In this document: positions 25,152 through 32,835 of the stretch, piece by piece | Numbering within the stretch: the first letter of the stretch is position 1 | Layout of the letters: each line of letters opens with the position of its first letter | Source of the DNA: Streptomyces cadmiisoli | Lineage (GTDB): Bacteria; Actinomycetota; Actinomycetes; Streptomycetales; Streptomycetaceae | Reading direction: 5' to 3' | Assembly (NCBI RefSeq): GCF_003261055.1 | Contig: NZ_CP030073.1 | Span: forward strand, 1,116,001-1,180,000 | Length of the DNA stretch: 64,000 bases | Notes under the pieces: model-generated | What the model was told of the DNA's origin: nothing | The model's input: only the letters and a program-made list of their open reading frames with translations | The model's database searches: none | Position numbers and translations under genes: made by a program

Positions 25152-25775
25152 TCAGTGGTCCTTCAGCAGTGCCTGGCACGCTGAGCGGGCGGTCCAGGCC
25201 TGGGCGCGGTCGAACGGCCAGGCCCGTTCGCCGACGAGTGTCATCCAGGCGTGCGGGCCGAGGTGGAACCACAGCAGATCGACGGCCTCCTCGCGGGAGA
25301 CGTCGCCGCGCAGGGCGCCGAGTTCCACGAGGCGGTCGGCCACCCGGGTCAGCGCCTGGACGTAGTCGTCGGCTCCTTTGTCCAGGACGGCTTTGACCGC
25401 GGGCTCCCCGGGCGGGTTCCGGTAGAAGAGGCCGTACACGAGGTCCCAGTGGCGTTCATGGGTGAGCCGGGTGCCCTCGGCGGTCAGCTCGACGACCGCG
25501 CGGGGATCGTCGGCGGCCTCCACCGCGGCGAGGGTGTCGGCGATGGCCGGTTCGGTCAGGGCGGGCTTGAGCAGCTCGGTGAGGATGCTGGGCTTGTTCC
25601 CCACGCTGGTGTACACCGTCGGCACGGCGACCCTCGCCGCCTCCGCGATCTCCCCGATCGTGACCCCGGCGTACCCGCGCGCCAGGAACAGCGTGTGCGC
25701 GTTGCTCAGGATGGCCCCGCGTGTGGCGGCTGCCGAGTCGGTGCGGCGGGGGGAGTTGTACTTCCGAATGCTCAC
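25152..25775 (-). CDS. TetR-family repressor
   Basis: About 207 residues from a GTG at 25775 (VSIRKYNSPRR); in-frame starts farther up (25799, 25793) have no ribosome-binding site. The GTG lies six bases after TATGCT, so a leaderless transcript is plausible. N-terminal helix-turn-helix (about 18-65: TRGAILSNAHTLFLARGYAGVTIGEIAEAARV, read in two parts), followed by a helical ligand domain of the TetR_C type. It is divergent from the hemerythrin-like gene; the shared 73-base gap contains a near-palindrome CTTTAT-N5-ATAAAAG that overlaps the hemerythrin -35 box, so it probably represses that gene. Confidence 0.88.
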   Translation of the reverse strand: MSIRKYNSPRRTDSAAATRGAILSNAHTLFLARGYAGVTIGEIAEAARVAVPTVYTSVGNKPSILTELLKPALTEPAIADTLAAVEAADDPRAVVELTAEGTRLTHERHWDLVYGLFYRNPPGEPAVKAVLDKGADDYVQALTRVADRLVELGALRGDVSREEAVDLLWFHLGPHAWMTLVGERAWPFDRAQAWTARSACQALLKDH

Positions 25776-25806
25776 CGACGAAGCATACACCATCCACAAT
25801 GAGTCA

Positions 25807-25824
25807 CTTTATTGACGATAAAAG
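25807..25824. promoter_or_regulatory. Candidate TetR operator
   Basis: CTTTAT-TGACG-ATAAAAG, an inverted repeat with one extra base in the right arm. It covers the -35 box of the hemerythrin-like gene. Confidence 0.45.
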
Positions 25825-25841
25825 CCTCTAATGAATATGAT
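25812..25841 (+). promoter_or_regulatory. Sigma-70-type promoter, leaderless
   Basis: TTGACG (25812-25817), 18-base spacer, TATGAT (25836-25841). The ATG at 25849 is seven bases after the -10, so transcription is expected to start at or next to the start codon; no ribosome-binding site is present. Confidence 0.65.
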
Positions 25842-25848
25842 CTTACGC

Positions 25849-26511
25849 ATGACGAAAGAAGCCCCGGAGCACCCCACGGCGGTCGTCGAGACACGTCTTG
25901 CTCATGAGGTCCACCGCGCCGCCACCACGCTGCTCGCCGACGCGGCAGTCGATCCCTCGGTCCCCCTCACCGCGCTGGCCCAGCTGCGCGACTTCGTCGT
26001 CGCGAACCTCGGCCATCACCACGAGACCGAGGACAACGACCTGTGGCCGCGGATCATCGCGGCGGCGCCGGACACACGGCACGCGCTCGAGGCCCTCAGC
26101 GAGCAGCACGAGCGCCTGGACGAGGAACTCGACGTGCTGTCCGCGGTGATCCTGCGCGAGGACGCGGTGGCGGACGGCGACGCCATGGCCGCCGTCCGGA
26201 CGGCACTGCGGGACGCTGCGGCCGCGTTGCGCGACACGGTGCACGAGCACCTCGCTCATGAGGAGCCGCTCCTCCTCCCGGCGCTGCGCGACCACATCAG
26301 CCCCGCCGAATGGCAGGACTTCGCGCGGCGGGTGATCGCCACCACGCCACCGGTGGCCGGACACCTGATGGTCGGTCTCCTCGACGAGGTGGGCACACCC
26401 GCCGAGGTGGAACTGGTCCTGGCGGGTCTGCCGGAACCGGTCCGGCCACTCCTCCCCGCCATGCGCCGGCAAGCGGCGGACGACCTCCGGGTCCTGCGCG
26501 CCGCATCCTGA
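25849..26511 (+). CDS. Hemerythrin-domain protein
   Basis: 220 residues from the ATG at 25849. A four-helix bundle with spaced His/Glu iron ligands: HEVHRAA, LGHHHETEDNDLWP (the H-HxxxE core), LSEQHERLDEEL and VHEHLAHEEPLLLPAL. Such proteins bind a di-iron centre and have been linked to oxygen or nitric-oxide sensing and to DNA-binding-independent stress roles; the specific role here is unknown. The in-frame ATG at 25831 lies upstream of the predicted transcription start. Likely controlled by the divergent TetR protein. Confidence 0.88.
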   Translation: MTKEAPEHPTAVVETRLAHEVHRAATTLLADAAVDPSVPLTALAQLRDFVVANLGHHHETEDNDLWPRIIAAAPDTRHALEALSEQHERLDEELDVLSAVILREDAVADGDAMAAVRTALRDAAAALRDTVHEHLAHEEPLLLPALRDHISPAEWQDFARRVIATTPPVAGHLMVGLLDEVGTPAEVELVLAGLPEPVRPLLPAMRRQAADDLRVLRAAS

Positions 26512-26737
26512 CCTTCACCCGCCGGGCGTCCGGACGCGGCACACGCCCCGTCCGAAGGTCGACCTCACTGTCGCGGTCGCACTTCCGGCCCCGCCCGCGG
26601 TGCCGCCGTCATCGGCCTCTCCCGCGCCGGCCCCGCCGGCCGGCAGGCGGTCTCGTCGGCTCCCCCGCCTCGCTCGACTTCACCGACACAATGATCAGCG
26701 CGTCTTCCGACGGGCGCCCTCAGAAAGAACTTCGAGC

Positions 26738-27457
26738 ATGACGACCGTACTCGACCGCTATTTCGAGATCGTGGACTCGGCCGGCGGTCACCCCGCGGAC
26801 CTGGCCGACCTGCGTGACGTCCTCGCCGAGAACGTACTGCTGATGCACAGCGGGGAGATGGTCCAGGGCCGGAATCCGGCCGTCGACCTCCATGTCGCGC
26901 AGGCGGCCAAGTGGGCGCGGTCCAAGCACCGGTGGACGTCCTCCGTGGGCGCCGACGGCTCCGTCACCGGCTGGTGGAGCCGGTCCGGACAGGATCAGCA
27001 CGGCCACGGATGCCACGGCGAGGGCCAGGTCACCGCCGCCGTGGACGCGGACGGACGGATCTCCCGGCTCCACCTCACACTGACCGACGGGTCGGACCGC
27101 GCCAGAGTGCTCATAGCCCGGCACCTGGAGGTCTGGATGATGCCGGACCCGACCGAGCGCGCCGAGGCGATGGCGGGGATCTACACCGAGGGCATCAGGT
27201 TCATGGAGCCCGACGACGTGTTCGTGGGCCGCGAGGTCCTCAACGAGTACATCGACGTCGTGCGGCGCAAAGCTCCACCGCTGAGGAGCCGGGTCGTGAG
27301 CCACACCCGGAACAGGGAATTCATCCTCTGGACCTGGGACTTCGGGTTCGCGGGCAACAGGACGGCAGTCGGTCTGGAGGTCCTCCGCCTCGATGGGGAC
27401 CTCATCGACACGGTCACCGTCTTCGGTTCGGACAGGGACGCCGAGTCCGCACGATAG
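26738..27457 (+). CDS. NTF2/SnoaL-like protein with two tandem domains
   Basis: 239 residues, ATG at 26738. Two SnoaL-like halves are visible: residues 1-~115 (LDRYFEIVDSAGGHPADLADL... VQGRNPAVDLHVAQAAK) and ~125-239 (EVWMMPDPTERAEAM... FVGREVLNEYIDVV). The fold hosts small-molecule isomerases, hydratases and binding proteins; no catalytic residues can be named. It is a stand-alone gene between the hemerythrin-like gene and the convergent DUF427 gene. Confidence 0.75.
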   Translation: MTTVLDRYFEIVDSAGGHPADLADLRDVLAENVLLMHSGEMVQGRNPAVDLHVAQAAKWARSKHRWTSSVGADGSVTGWWSRSGQDQHGHGCHGEGQVTAAVDADGRISRLHLTLTDGSDRARVLIARHLEVWMMPDPTERAEAMAGIYTEGIRFMEPDDVFVGREVLNEYIDVVRRKAPPLRSRVVSHTRNREFILWTWDFGFAGNRTAVGLEVLRLDGDLIDTVTVFGSDRDAESAR

Positions 27458-27504
27458 TCGGGCACACGTCGTACGCCACCCGGAGCCGTCGCCGCGGGCG
27501 CGCG

Positions 27505-28365
27505 TCAGTGGGACTCGGCCTCGTCGGCCTCCAGACCGCGGTCGATGCCGTGGGGCACGACGATCTGCCCCTGTTCGAGGTCCAGGCGCCTGCCGTCGAG
27601 ACGGACCTCGACCTTGTCCGGTTCGAACGACACCAGACCGCTGATCCGGTCGACCTCCCGGCAGGCGTCGGGATACGACCAGGCCGCGCGATGCGCGTCC
27701 CCGATGTCGTAGTAGTCGCACAGACCCTTGTACGGGCAGAAGGTCCGGCCCTCGACGGGGCACAGCACGGTCTCGTCGATGTCGGCCCGCGGGACGTACC
27801 AGCGAGGGGCGAATCCCGACTCGTAGAGCACCACGGGATGTTCGGAGCGGGCCACCACGGTGCCGTCGAGGCGCACTTCCAGGGTGCGTGAGGTGTCGCG
27901 GAGATCGATGCGGTGGTACGGATCGGCGGCGTGTCCGAGGACGCGTTCGTCCTCCTCGTAGAAGGCGTCCATCGCACGCCAGGCGAAGGCGATCCGGCCC
28001 TGGAGGTCGGCCGCGTGGCCGGGCAGCGCGGTGAACTCCCAGGCGGCGCGCTCGGTACCGCGGTCTCCGGCGCGCACCGTGTACCAGGCGGTGTCGCCGA
28101 GGTCCTTGTGGTGGGTGACCCTGCCGCTCTCGACCAGGGCCTCCCCGTCGACGTCCTCGCGGGGGAAGTAGGCGACGGGGTAGCGGCCCGGCTCGTGCAG
28201 CAGCACGACGTTCTCGCTGTCGGCGATCCAGGTGTTGTTGAACCTGACCCGCATGCGGCGGCGCAGCCGCTCGGCGAACAACAGCCGCTCGGGGACGGGC
28301 TCGGGGGTGAGGAAGTGCCCGACGGCGCCTGCGGACAGGGGGCCTTGCTGCCAGGACAGTCCCAT
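27505..28365 (-). CDS. DUF427-domain protein (two copies)
   Basis: 286 residues from the ATG at 28365 (AAAGG seven bases upstream). Two DUF427 units: about 38-135 (VRFNNTWIADSENVVLL...YFPREDV) and about 160-270 (VRLDGTVVARSEHPVVLYES...WYVPRADI...FCPYKGLCDYYDI). DUF427 is a small beta-tent fold found in actinobacteria and fungi; its role is not settled. The gene begins 49 bases after the hydrolase stop and shares its strand, so the two form a likely operon driven from the operator region at 29290-29368. Confidence 0.87.
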   Translation of the reverse strand: MGLSWQQGPLSAGAVGHFLTPEPVPERLLFAERLRRRMRVRFNNTWIADSENVVLLHEPGRYPVAYFPREDVDGEALVESGRVTHHKDLGDTAWYTVRAGDRGTERAAWEFTALPGHAADLQGRIAFAWRAMDAFYEEDERVLGHAADPYHRIDLRDTSRTLEVRLDGTVVARSEHPVVLYESGFAPRWYVPRADIDETVLCPVEGRTFCPYKGLCDYYDIGDAHRAAWSYPDACREVDRISGLVSFEPDKVEVRLDGRRLDLEQGQIVVPHGIDRGLEADEAESH

Positions 28366-28414
28366 GGCGATGCCTTTCGGGTACGGGGCGCACGGGTGGT
28401 CGGCGCCCCGGGTG

Positions 28415-29284
28415 TCAGTCGAGAACGCGGGCCAGGAAGTCGCGGATGTGGCCGGCGATGGTGTCGAGATGGCTCTCCAGCGCGAAGTGACCCGACTCCA
28501 GCAGATGGACCTCGGCATCGGGCAGGTCCCTGCGGAACGCCTCGGCTCCCGCCGGACCGAAGATCTCGTCGTTGGCGCCCCATACCGCGAGGAGGGGGAC
28601 CTGGGAGTCACTGAAGTACTGGTGGACCTGCGGATAGAGGTCCACGTTCGTCGGGTAGTCGCGGAACAGCCTGAGCTGGATCTCGTCGTTGCCGGGCCGG
28701 TCCAGCAGCGCCTGGTCGTGGACCCAGCTGTCGGGGCTGACCAGGCTGGGATCGGCGACACCGTTCACGTACTGCCAGCGGGTGATCTCCGGGGTCAGGG
28801 CGGCACGCATCGGGCCTTCGGTCTCCGGTCCCGGTGCGTCGGTGTACGCGAAGACGTTGTCCCAGAACGGCTTGACGAAGCCCTCCTCGTAGGCGTTGCC
28901 GTTCTGCGTGATGATCGCCGTGACGCGGTCCGGGGCCTGGAGGGCGAGCCGCCAGCCGATGGGGGCGCCGTAGTCCTGCACGTACATCGCGAACCGGTCG
29001 ATGCCCAGTTGCCGGAGCAGGCCGGAGGTCACCTCCGTCAAGGCGTCGAAGGTGTACGGGAAGTCCTGCGGGGTGGGCATCGCCGACTGGCCGAACCCGA
29101 TGTGGTCGGGGGCGATCACGTGGTAGCGGTCGGCGAGCGCGGGGATGAGATGCCGGAACATGTGCGAACTGGTCGGGAAGCCGTGGAGCAGCACGAGGGC
29201 CGGCGCCTCGGGGTCACCGGCTTCCCGGTAGAAGACGTCCAGGCCGTTGACGCCGACGGTGCGGTGATGGACTGCGGAACCCAT
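28415..29284 (-). CDS. Alpha/beta hydrolase, haloalkane dehalogenase/epoxide hydrolase-like
   Basis: 289 residues, ATG at 29284. Oxyanion motif HGFPTSSHMF, nucleophile Asp104 in VQDYGAPIGW (aspartate rather than serine, as in haloalkane dehalogenases and epoxide hydrolases), acid Asp/Glu near GANDEIFG, and His266 in ESGHFALES. It likely hydrolyses an ester-, epoxide- or halide-type xenobiotic through a covalent alkyl-enzyme. Its promoter region carries two copies of the TAACC-N18-GGTTA motif also found before the CGNR regulator, so it is probably that regulator's main target. Confidence 0.9.
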   Translation of the reverse strand: MGSAVHHRTVGVNGLDVFYREAGDPEAPALVLLHGFPTSSHMFRHLIPALADRYHVIAPDHIGFGQSAMPTPQDFPYTFDALTEVTSGLLRQLGIDRFAMYVQDYGAPIGWRLALQAPDRVTAIITQNGNAYEEGFVKPFWDNVFAYTDAPGPETEGPMRAALTPEITRWQYVNGVADPSLVSPDSWVHDQALLDRPGNDEIQLRLFRDYPTNVDLYPQVHQYFSDSQVPLLAVWGANDEIFGPAGAEAFRRDLPDAEVHLLESGHFALESHLDTIAGHIRDFLARVLD

Positions 29285-29289
29285 ATTCC

Positions 29290-29317
29290 TAACCCTTCTA
29301 GCGAGCTTTAGCGGTTA
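29290..29317. promoter_or_regulatory. Operator O1, TAACC-N18-GGTTA
   Basis: TAACC at 29290-29294 and GGTTA at 29313-29317. It lies only a few bases upstream of the hydrolase start codon (29284), so protein bound here would block transcription or translation start. Confidence 0.65.
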
Positions 29318-29340
29318 TATCGAGTGGAGCACATCAGGCC

Positions 29341-29368
29341 TAACCAGTCAAGGAGCTTTTGCTGGTTA
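29341..29368. promoter_or_regulatory. Operator O2, TAACCAG-N14-CTGGTTA
   Basis: Perfect 7-bp inverted arms, same 18-base spacing between the TAACC/GGTTA cores as O1 and O3. The sequence between O1 and O2 also repeats (GAGCTTT, GGTTATAT), making them a near-tandem pair 51 bases apart. Confidence 0.7.
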
Positions 29369-29481
29369 TATTGGACCGGTGGGCGCGGGGTGCTGCGGCA
29401 TTCAGCGGACGGCACGGCCACCCCACCTCAAGCCTCGACCCGTGGCGGGGCATCAGCCGGCGCACCGGGCGCGAGCCGATG

Positions 29482-29509
29482 TAACCTGTCAAGTGAATCA
29501 ATCAGGTTA
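29482..29509. promoter_or_regulatory. Operator O3, TAACCTG-N14-CAGGTTA
   Basis: Perfect 7-bp inverted arms directly before the AGGAGG ribosome-binding site of the CGNR regulator gene; suits autoregulation. Third copy of the same TAACC-N18-GGTTA pattern in 220 bases. Confidence 0.7.
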
Positions 29510-29521
29510 GGAGGTGTGTCG

Positions 29522-30121
29522 GTGACCGACCGAGAGCAGCAGGACGTACTGCTGGAACTCCTCAACACCACGCCGGTGGTCGACGGCGTGGTCCAGGACC
29601 GGCTGGCGGACCCCGAAGCGGCCAGGTCGTGGCAGCAGGCCCACGGCGGCAGCGGAACCGCCGACGAACTCCACCACCTCGTGCGGGCGCGCGACACGCT
29701 CCAGGACGTGGTGCGCGGCAGCGAGCCCGCCACGTCGCTGGCTCCGCTCCTGGAAGGTGTGACGTCCCGCCCGCAGCTCACACCCGCGGGAGTGTCGTGG
29801 CAGCTGGAGGCCCCGGCCGAGCGCCGGCCGGCGGTGGACGCCGTCATGGCGTGGAGCACGCTCCAGCAGACGGTCCCCGGCCGGCTGCGGCCGTGCGCCA
29901 ACCCGGAGTGCCGGCTGTTCCTCATCGACCGCAGCAAGACCAACAAGGCCCGCTGGTGCTCGATGGCCGTGTGCGGCAACCGTATGAAGGCCCGGCGGCA
30001 CTACCAGCGCACCCGCGAGGCCGCCGAACAGCCGCCGACCGCTCCCGCGGCCGCGTCGCCGGCCCCGGAACGCGCCCTGACCCATGATCACGGAATCGCG
30101 GGGCCTGCGGCACAAAACTAG
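29522..30121 (+). CDS. CGNR zinc-finger transcription regulator
   Basis: 199 residues from the GTG at 29522 (AGGAGG at 29509-29514; the GTG at 29516 is too close to it). The N-terminal two-thirds is an ABATE-type ligand/helical domain (about 1-125); the C-terminal CGNR zinc finger has CANPECRLFLIDRS followed by RWCSMAVCGNRMKARRHYQR, giving four zinc cysteines and the namesake CGNR. These are DNA-binding regulators. The three identical operator-like motifs between this gene and the divergent hydrolase strongly suggest it controls both. A long Pro/Ala tail follows the finger. Confidence 0.9.
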   Translation: MTDREQQDVLLELLNTTPVVDGVVQDRLADPEAARSWQQAHGGSGTADELHHLVRARDTLQDVVRGSEPATSLAPLLEGVTSRPQLTPAGVSWQLEAPAERRPAVDAVMAWSTLQQTVPGRLRPCANPECRLFLIDRSKTNKARWCSMAVCGNRMKARRHYQRTREAAEQPPTAPAAASPAPERALTHDHGIAGPAAQN

Positions 30122-30172
30122 GATCGCTTCCGGCGCCCGGATCACGGCGCGCTCGCCACAAGGCACGCAGCA

Positions 30173-30206
30173 CACCGATCGCAGAGCGCGGCGCACCGAT
30201 CGCAGA
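30173..30206. repeat. 13-bp direct repeat before the MOSC fusion gene
   Basis: CACCGATCGCAGA occurs twice, starting at 30173 and 30194 (21-base period, two DNA turns). It could be a pair of activator sites for the gene at 30267, or a chance repeat. Confidence 0.4.
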
Positions 30207-30266
30207 ATCCGGATTCACGGCGCCATCGGGAACCGACCCGGCCGACCACCCAGCAGGAGGTCCGCA

Positions 30267-32027
30267 ATGGCGACGCTGCTGTCCGTCAACGTAGGCATGC
30301 CGAAGGACGTCTCCTGGCAGGGGCGGACCGTTCACACCGGAGCCTGGAAAGCGCCCGTCCAGGGTCCCCGCATGGTGCGGCGGCTGAACGTCGACGGCGA
30401 CGGCCAGGGAGATCTGGCCGGGCACGGCGGCGAGATCCGGGCCGTCCTCGTCTACCAGCTGGACTCCTACCGGTACTGGCGCGCGCAGCTGGGTCGTGAC
30501 GACCTGGCGTTCGGCATGTTCGGGGAGAACTTCACCGTGGACGGCCTGCCCGACGACGACGTGTGCATCGGCGACCGGTACCGCATCGGCGAGGCCGAGT
30601 TCGAGGTCACGCAGCCGCGTGTCACCTGCTACCGCGTCGGCCTGCGCCTCGGCGAACCCACGATGGCCTCCCTGCTGGTCGCCCACCACCGCCCCGGCTT
30701 CTACCTGCGCGTGATCACCGAGGGACACGTCCAGGCCGGCGACGAGATCACTCTGACCGGCAAGGGCCCGCACCGGCTCAGCGTCGCCGACACCGACGCG
30801 CTGCTCTACCTGCCCGACCGCGACCCCGCGAAGCTGAGCGAGGCACTGGACATCCCCGCCCTCAGCCCCGGATGGCAGCAGTCCTTCCGCGAGCTCGCCG
30901 CCGCTCAGGAGCCGAAGCAGGAAGCCGGTCGGGCGGGCGAACGCTCCGGCACCCGGCAGACCGAGGCAGAGCCGCAGTGGCCGGGCTTTCGGACCATGCG
31001 CGTCGCCCGCGTCGTCCCCGAGACACCCACCATCTCGTCGATCTACCTCGACACCACCGACGGCACCGCGCTGCCGGAAGCCCGCCCGGGCCAGTACCTC
31101 TCCATCCGCCTCAGCATCGGGGACACCGACCCGGCGGTACGTAGCTACTCCCTGTCGTCCACCCCCGCGACCGACACCTACCGCATCAGCGTCAAGCACG
31201 AACCCCACGGGAGAGTCAGCGGCCACATCCATGACACGCTCCGCGCCGGAGACCTCGTGGACATCGCCAGCCCCCGCGGGACGTTCGTGCTCGAACCGAG
31301 CACCCGACCCGTCCTGCTCGTCTCCGCCGGGATCGGTGCCACCCCGGTGCTCGCCATGCTGCACAAGCTCGCCGCCACCCGGGACCCCCGCCCGGTCTGG
31401 TGGATCCACACCACGCACGACCGCGCCCACCACGCCTTCGCGGCCGAGACCCACGCCCTCGTGGCCGAACTCCCCGACGGCCACGAGTGCATCTACTACA
31501 CACGCGAGACCCCGCGTCCCGGCGAGTCCCACATCACCCGGGGCCGACCGACCGCCCGATCGCTCACGGCCAACGGCGTCCCCACCGACGCCGACGCCTA
31601 TGTGTGCGGGCCGACCGTCTTCATGGACGACCTCCGGCACCATCTGAGCGAGCACGGGCTGCGCCCGGAGCGGATCCACACGGAACAGTTCAGCGCCCTG
31701 CCCGCCATCAATCCCGGCGTCACCTCCGCGACCGCGGTCCGCCCGCACCAGCCGGCCGGGCCCACCGGCAGCGGCCCGCTCGTCACCTTCGCCCGCAGCG
31801 GCATCACGACCCCCTGGTCACCCGCTCACACCTCGCTGCTCGACCTCGCCGAAGCCTGCGACATCCCCACCCGCTGGTCCTGCCGCACCGGTGTGTGCCA
31901 CACATGTGTCACGCACCTGATGGCGGGCGACGTCGCATACACCTTGCCGCCCCTCGAACCGCCCGAGGCCGGCACGGTCCTCGTCTGCTGCAGCGAACCG
32001 GCCACGGAAGTGGTCCTCGACCTCTGA
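30267..32027 (+). CDS. MOSC domain - ferredoxin reductase - [2Fe-2S] fusion protein
   Basis: 586 residues; ATG at 30267 with GGAGG before it. Residues 1-~215 are a YiiM-like MOSC domain (molybdenum-cofactor sulfur carrier type; QPRVTCYRVGLRLG holds the conserved Cys). Residues ~240-475 are an FAD/NAD(P)H oxidoreductase (RSYSLSS FAD motif, VSAGIGATPVLAML NAD motif, YVCGPTVFMDDL). The C-terminus (~500-586) is a plant-type ferredoxin domain with SCRTGVCHTCVTHLMAG and a late Cys-Cys. The whole looks like a self-contained electron chain from NAD(P)H to a Moco-linked or acceptor site; YiiM relatives reduce N-hydroxylated bases. Follows the CGNR regulator by 145 bases and may or may not belong to its regulon. 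Confidence 0.9.
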   Translation: MATLLSVNVGMPKDVSWQGRTVHTGAWKAPVQGPRMVRRLNVDGDGQGDLAGHGGEIRAVLVYQLDSYRYWRAQLGRDDLAFGMFGENFTVDGLPDDDVCIGDRYRIGEAEFEVTQPRVTCYRVGLRLGEPTMASLLVAHHRPGFYLRVITEGHVQAGDEITLTGKGPHRLSVADTDALLYLPDRDPAKLSEALDIPALSPGWQQSFRELAAAQEPKQEAGRAGERSGTRQTEAEPQWPGFRTMRVARVVPETPTISSIYLDTTDGTALPEARPGQYLSIRLSIGDTDPAVRSYSLSSTPATDTYRISVKHEPHGRVSGHIHDTLRAGDLVDIASPRGTFVLEPSTRPVLLVSAGIGATPVLAMLHKLAATRDPRPVWWIHTTHDRAHHAFAAETHALVAELPDGHECIYYTRETPRPGESHITRGRPTARSLTANGVPTDADAYVCGPTVFMDDLRHHLSEHGLRPERIHTEQFSALPAINPGVTSATAVRPHQPAGPTGSGPLVTFARSGITTPWSPAHTSLLDLAEACDIPTRWSCRTGVCHTCVTHLMAGDVAYTLPPLEPPEAGTVLVCCSEPATEVVLDL

Positions 32028-32122
32028 CCGGCCCCGCGGCACGATCGGCGCCGGCATCCAGGAGGCGCGCACCGCCCGTACGTCTCCCCCGGCACCCGAT
32101 CAGCGGGGCCACCGCCCGCCCG

Positions 32123-32575
32123 CTACTCGGCCCAGGGCTGGAAGCCGGTGCCGAGGACGGCCTCCAGCAAGACCCGCAGCCTGGCCGCCTCCTCGGCGCC
32201 GAAACTGTCCTCGAAGCGTTCCTGCACGGCCTTCCACAGGGGCGTCGCGGCCCTCATCCGGGCGCGGCCCTCCGGCGTGATCGTCACGATCCGCGCGCGG
32301 CGGTCGGCTTCGGACCGTTCGACGGTCACGAGGCCCTCACGCGCGAGCGGCTTGAGGTTCGACGCCATCGTCGTGCGGTCCATGGCGATCGTCTCGGCCA
32401 GGGCGGAGATGGTCATCTCTCCTTGCCCGTTCAGCTTCTGCAGGATGCTGAACTGGGTGCCGCGCAGCCCCACCGGGCTCAGCGCCTTGTCGTAGGTCGC
32501 GCCGATGTATCGGGCCGCCTTGCGCAGGGCCAGGTTGTTGCAGCTGTCGACCAGGTTCGTCGGCGCAGGGGTCAT
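32123..32575 (-). CDS. MarR-family regulator
   Basis: 150 residues from the ATG at 32575 (GGAGGAC five bases upstream). Winged-helix core: FSILQKLNGQGEMTISALAE, MDRTTMASNLKPLAREGLV, then the wing ERSEADRRARIVTITPEG. It is divergent from the NmrA-like reductase gene. The gap has two copies of an NGAG-N6-CTCCT inverted motif that would place the dimer near both promoters, the usual MarR arrangement. The ligand is likely a small electrophile or phenolic compound but cannot be named. Confidence 0.92.
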   Translation of the reverse strand: MTPAPTNLVDSCNNLALRKAARYIGATYDKALSPVGLRGTQFSILQKLNGQGEMTISALAETIAMDRTTMASNLKPLAREGLVTVERSEADRRARIVTITPEGRARMRAATPLWKAVQERFEDSFGAEEAARLRVLLEAVLGTGFQPWAE

Positions 32576-32604
32576 GTTGTCCTCCAGAGCTTCCCCTCCA
32601 CGGT

Positions 32605-32620
32605 AAGAGCACATACTCCT
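32605..32620. promoter_or_regulatory. MarR operator copy 1 (AAGAG-N6-CTCCT)
   Basis: Imperfect inverted repeat 30 bases upstream of the marR start; the arms differ from copy 2 by one base. Confidence 0.5.
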
Positions 32621-32680
32621 AAGCGCCAGGGGCGCCCACGCGAGTCAGACATGGCAGACATCTCTTGCATTTCGCGCAAT

Positions 32681-32696
32681 AGGAGCATATCCTCCT
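32681..32696. promoter_or_regulatory. MarR operator copy 2 (AGGAG-N6-CTCCT)
   Basis: Perfect 5-bp arms around CATATC. It lies between the divergent marR and reductase genes, with the same arm spacing as copy 1. Confidence 0.55.
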
Positions 32697-32835
32697 TTCA
32701 GGAGTTGCGGCGCGCCGCCGTCCGGCCCGATGCCCCGGCGCTTCATGAACCCGCACCTTTCACACACGACAGCACTCACCCATCACAGCCGCGTGTGCTC
32801 ACACGCCGGCGCGACGCTCAAGGGAAGATCGACCC

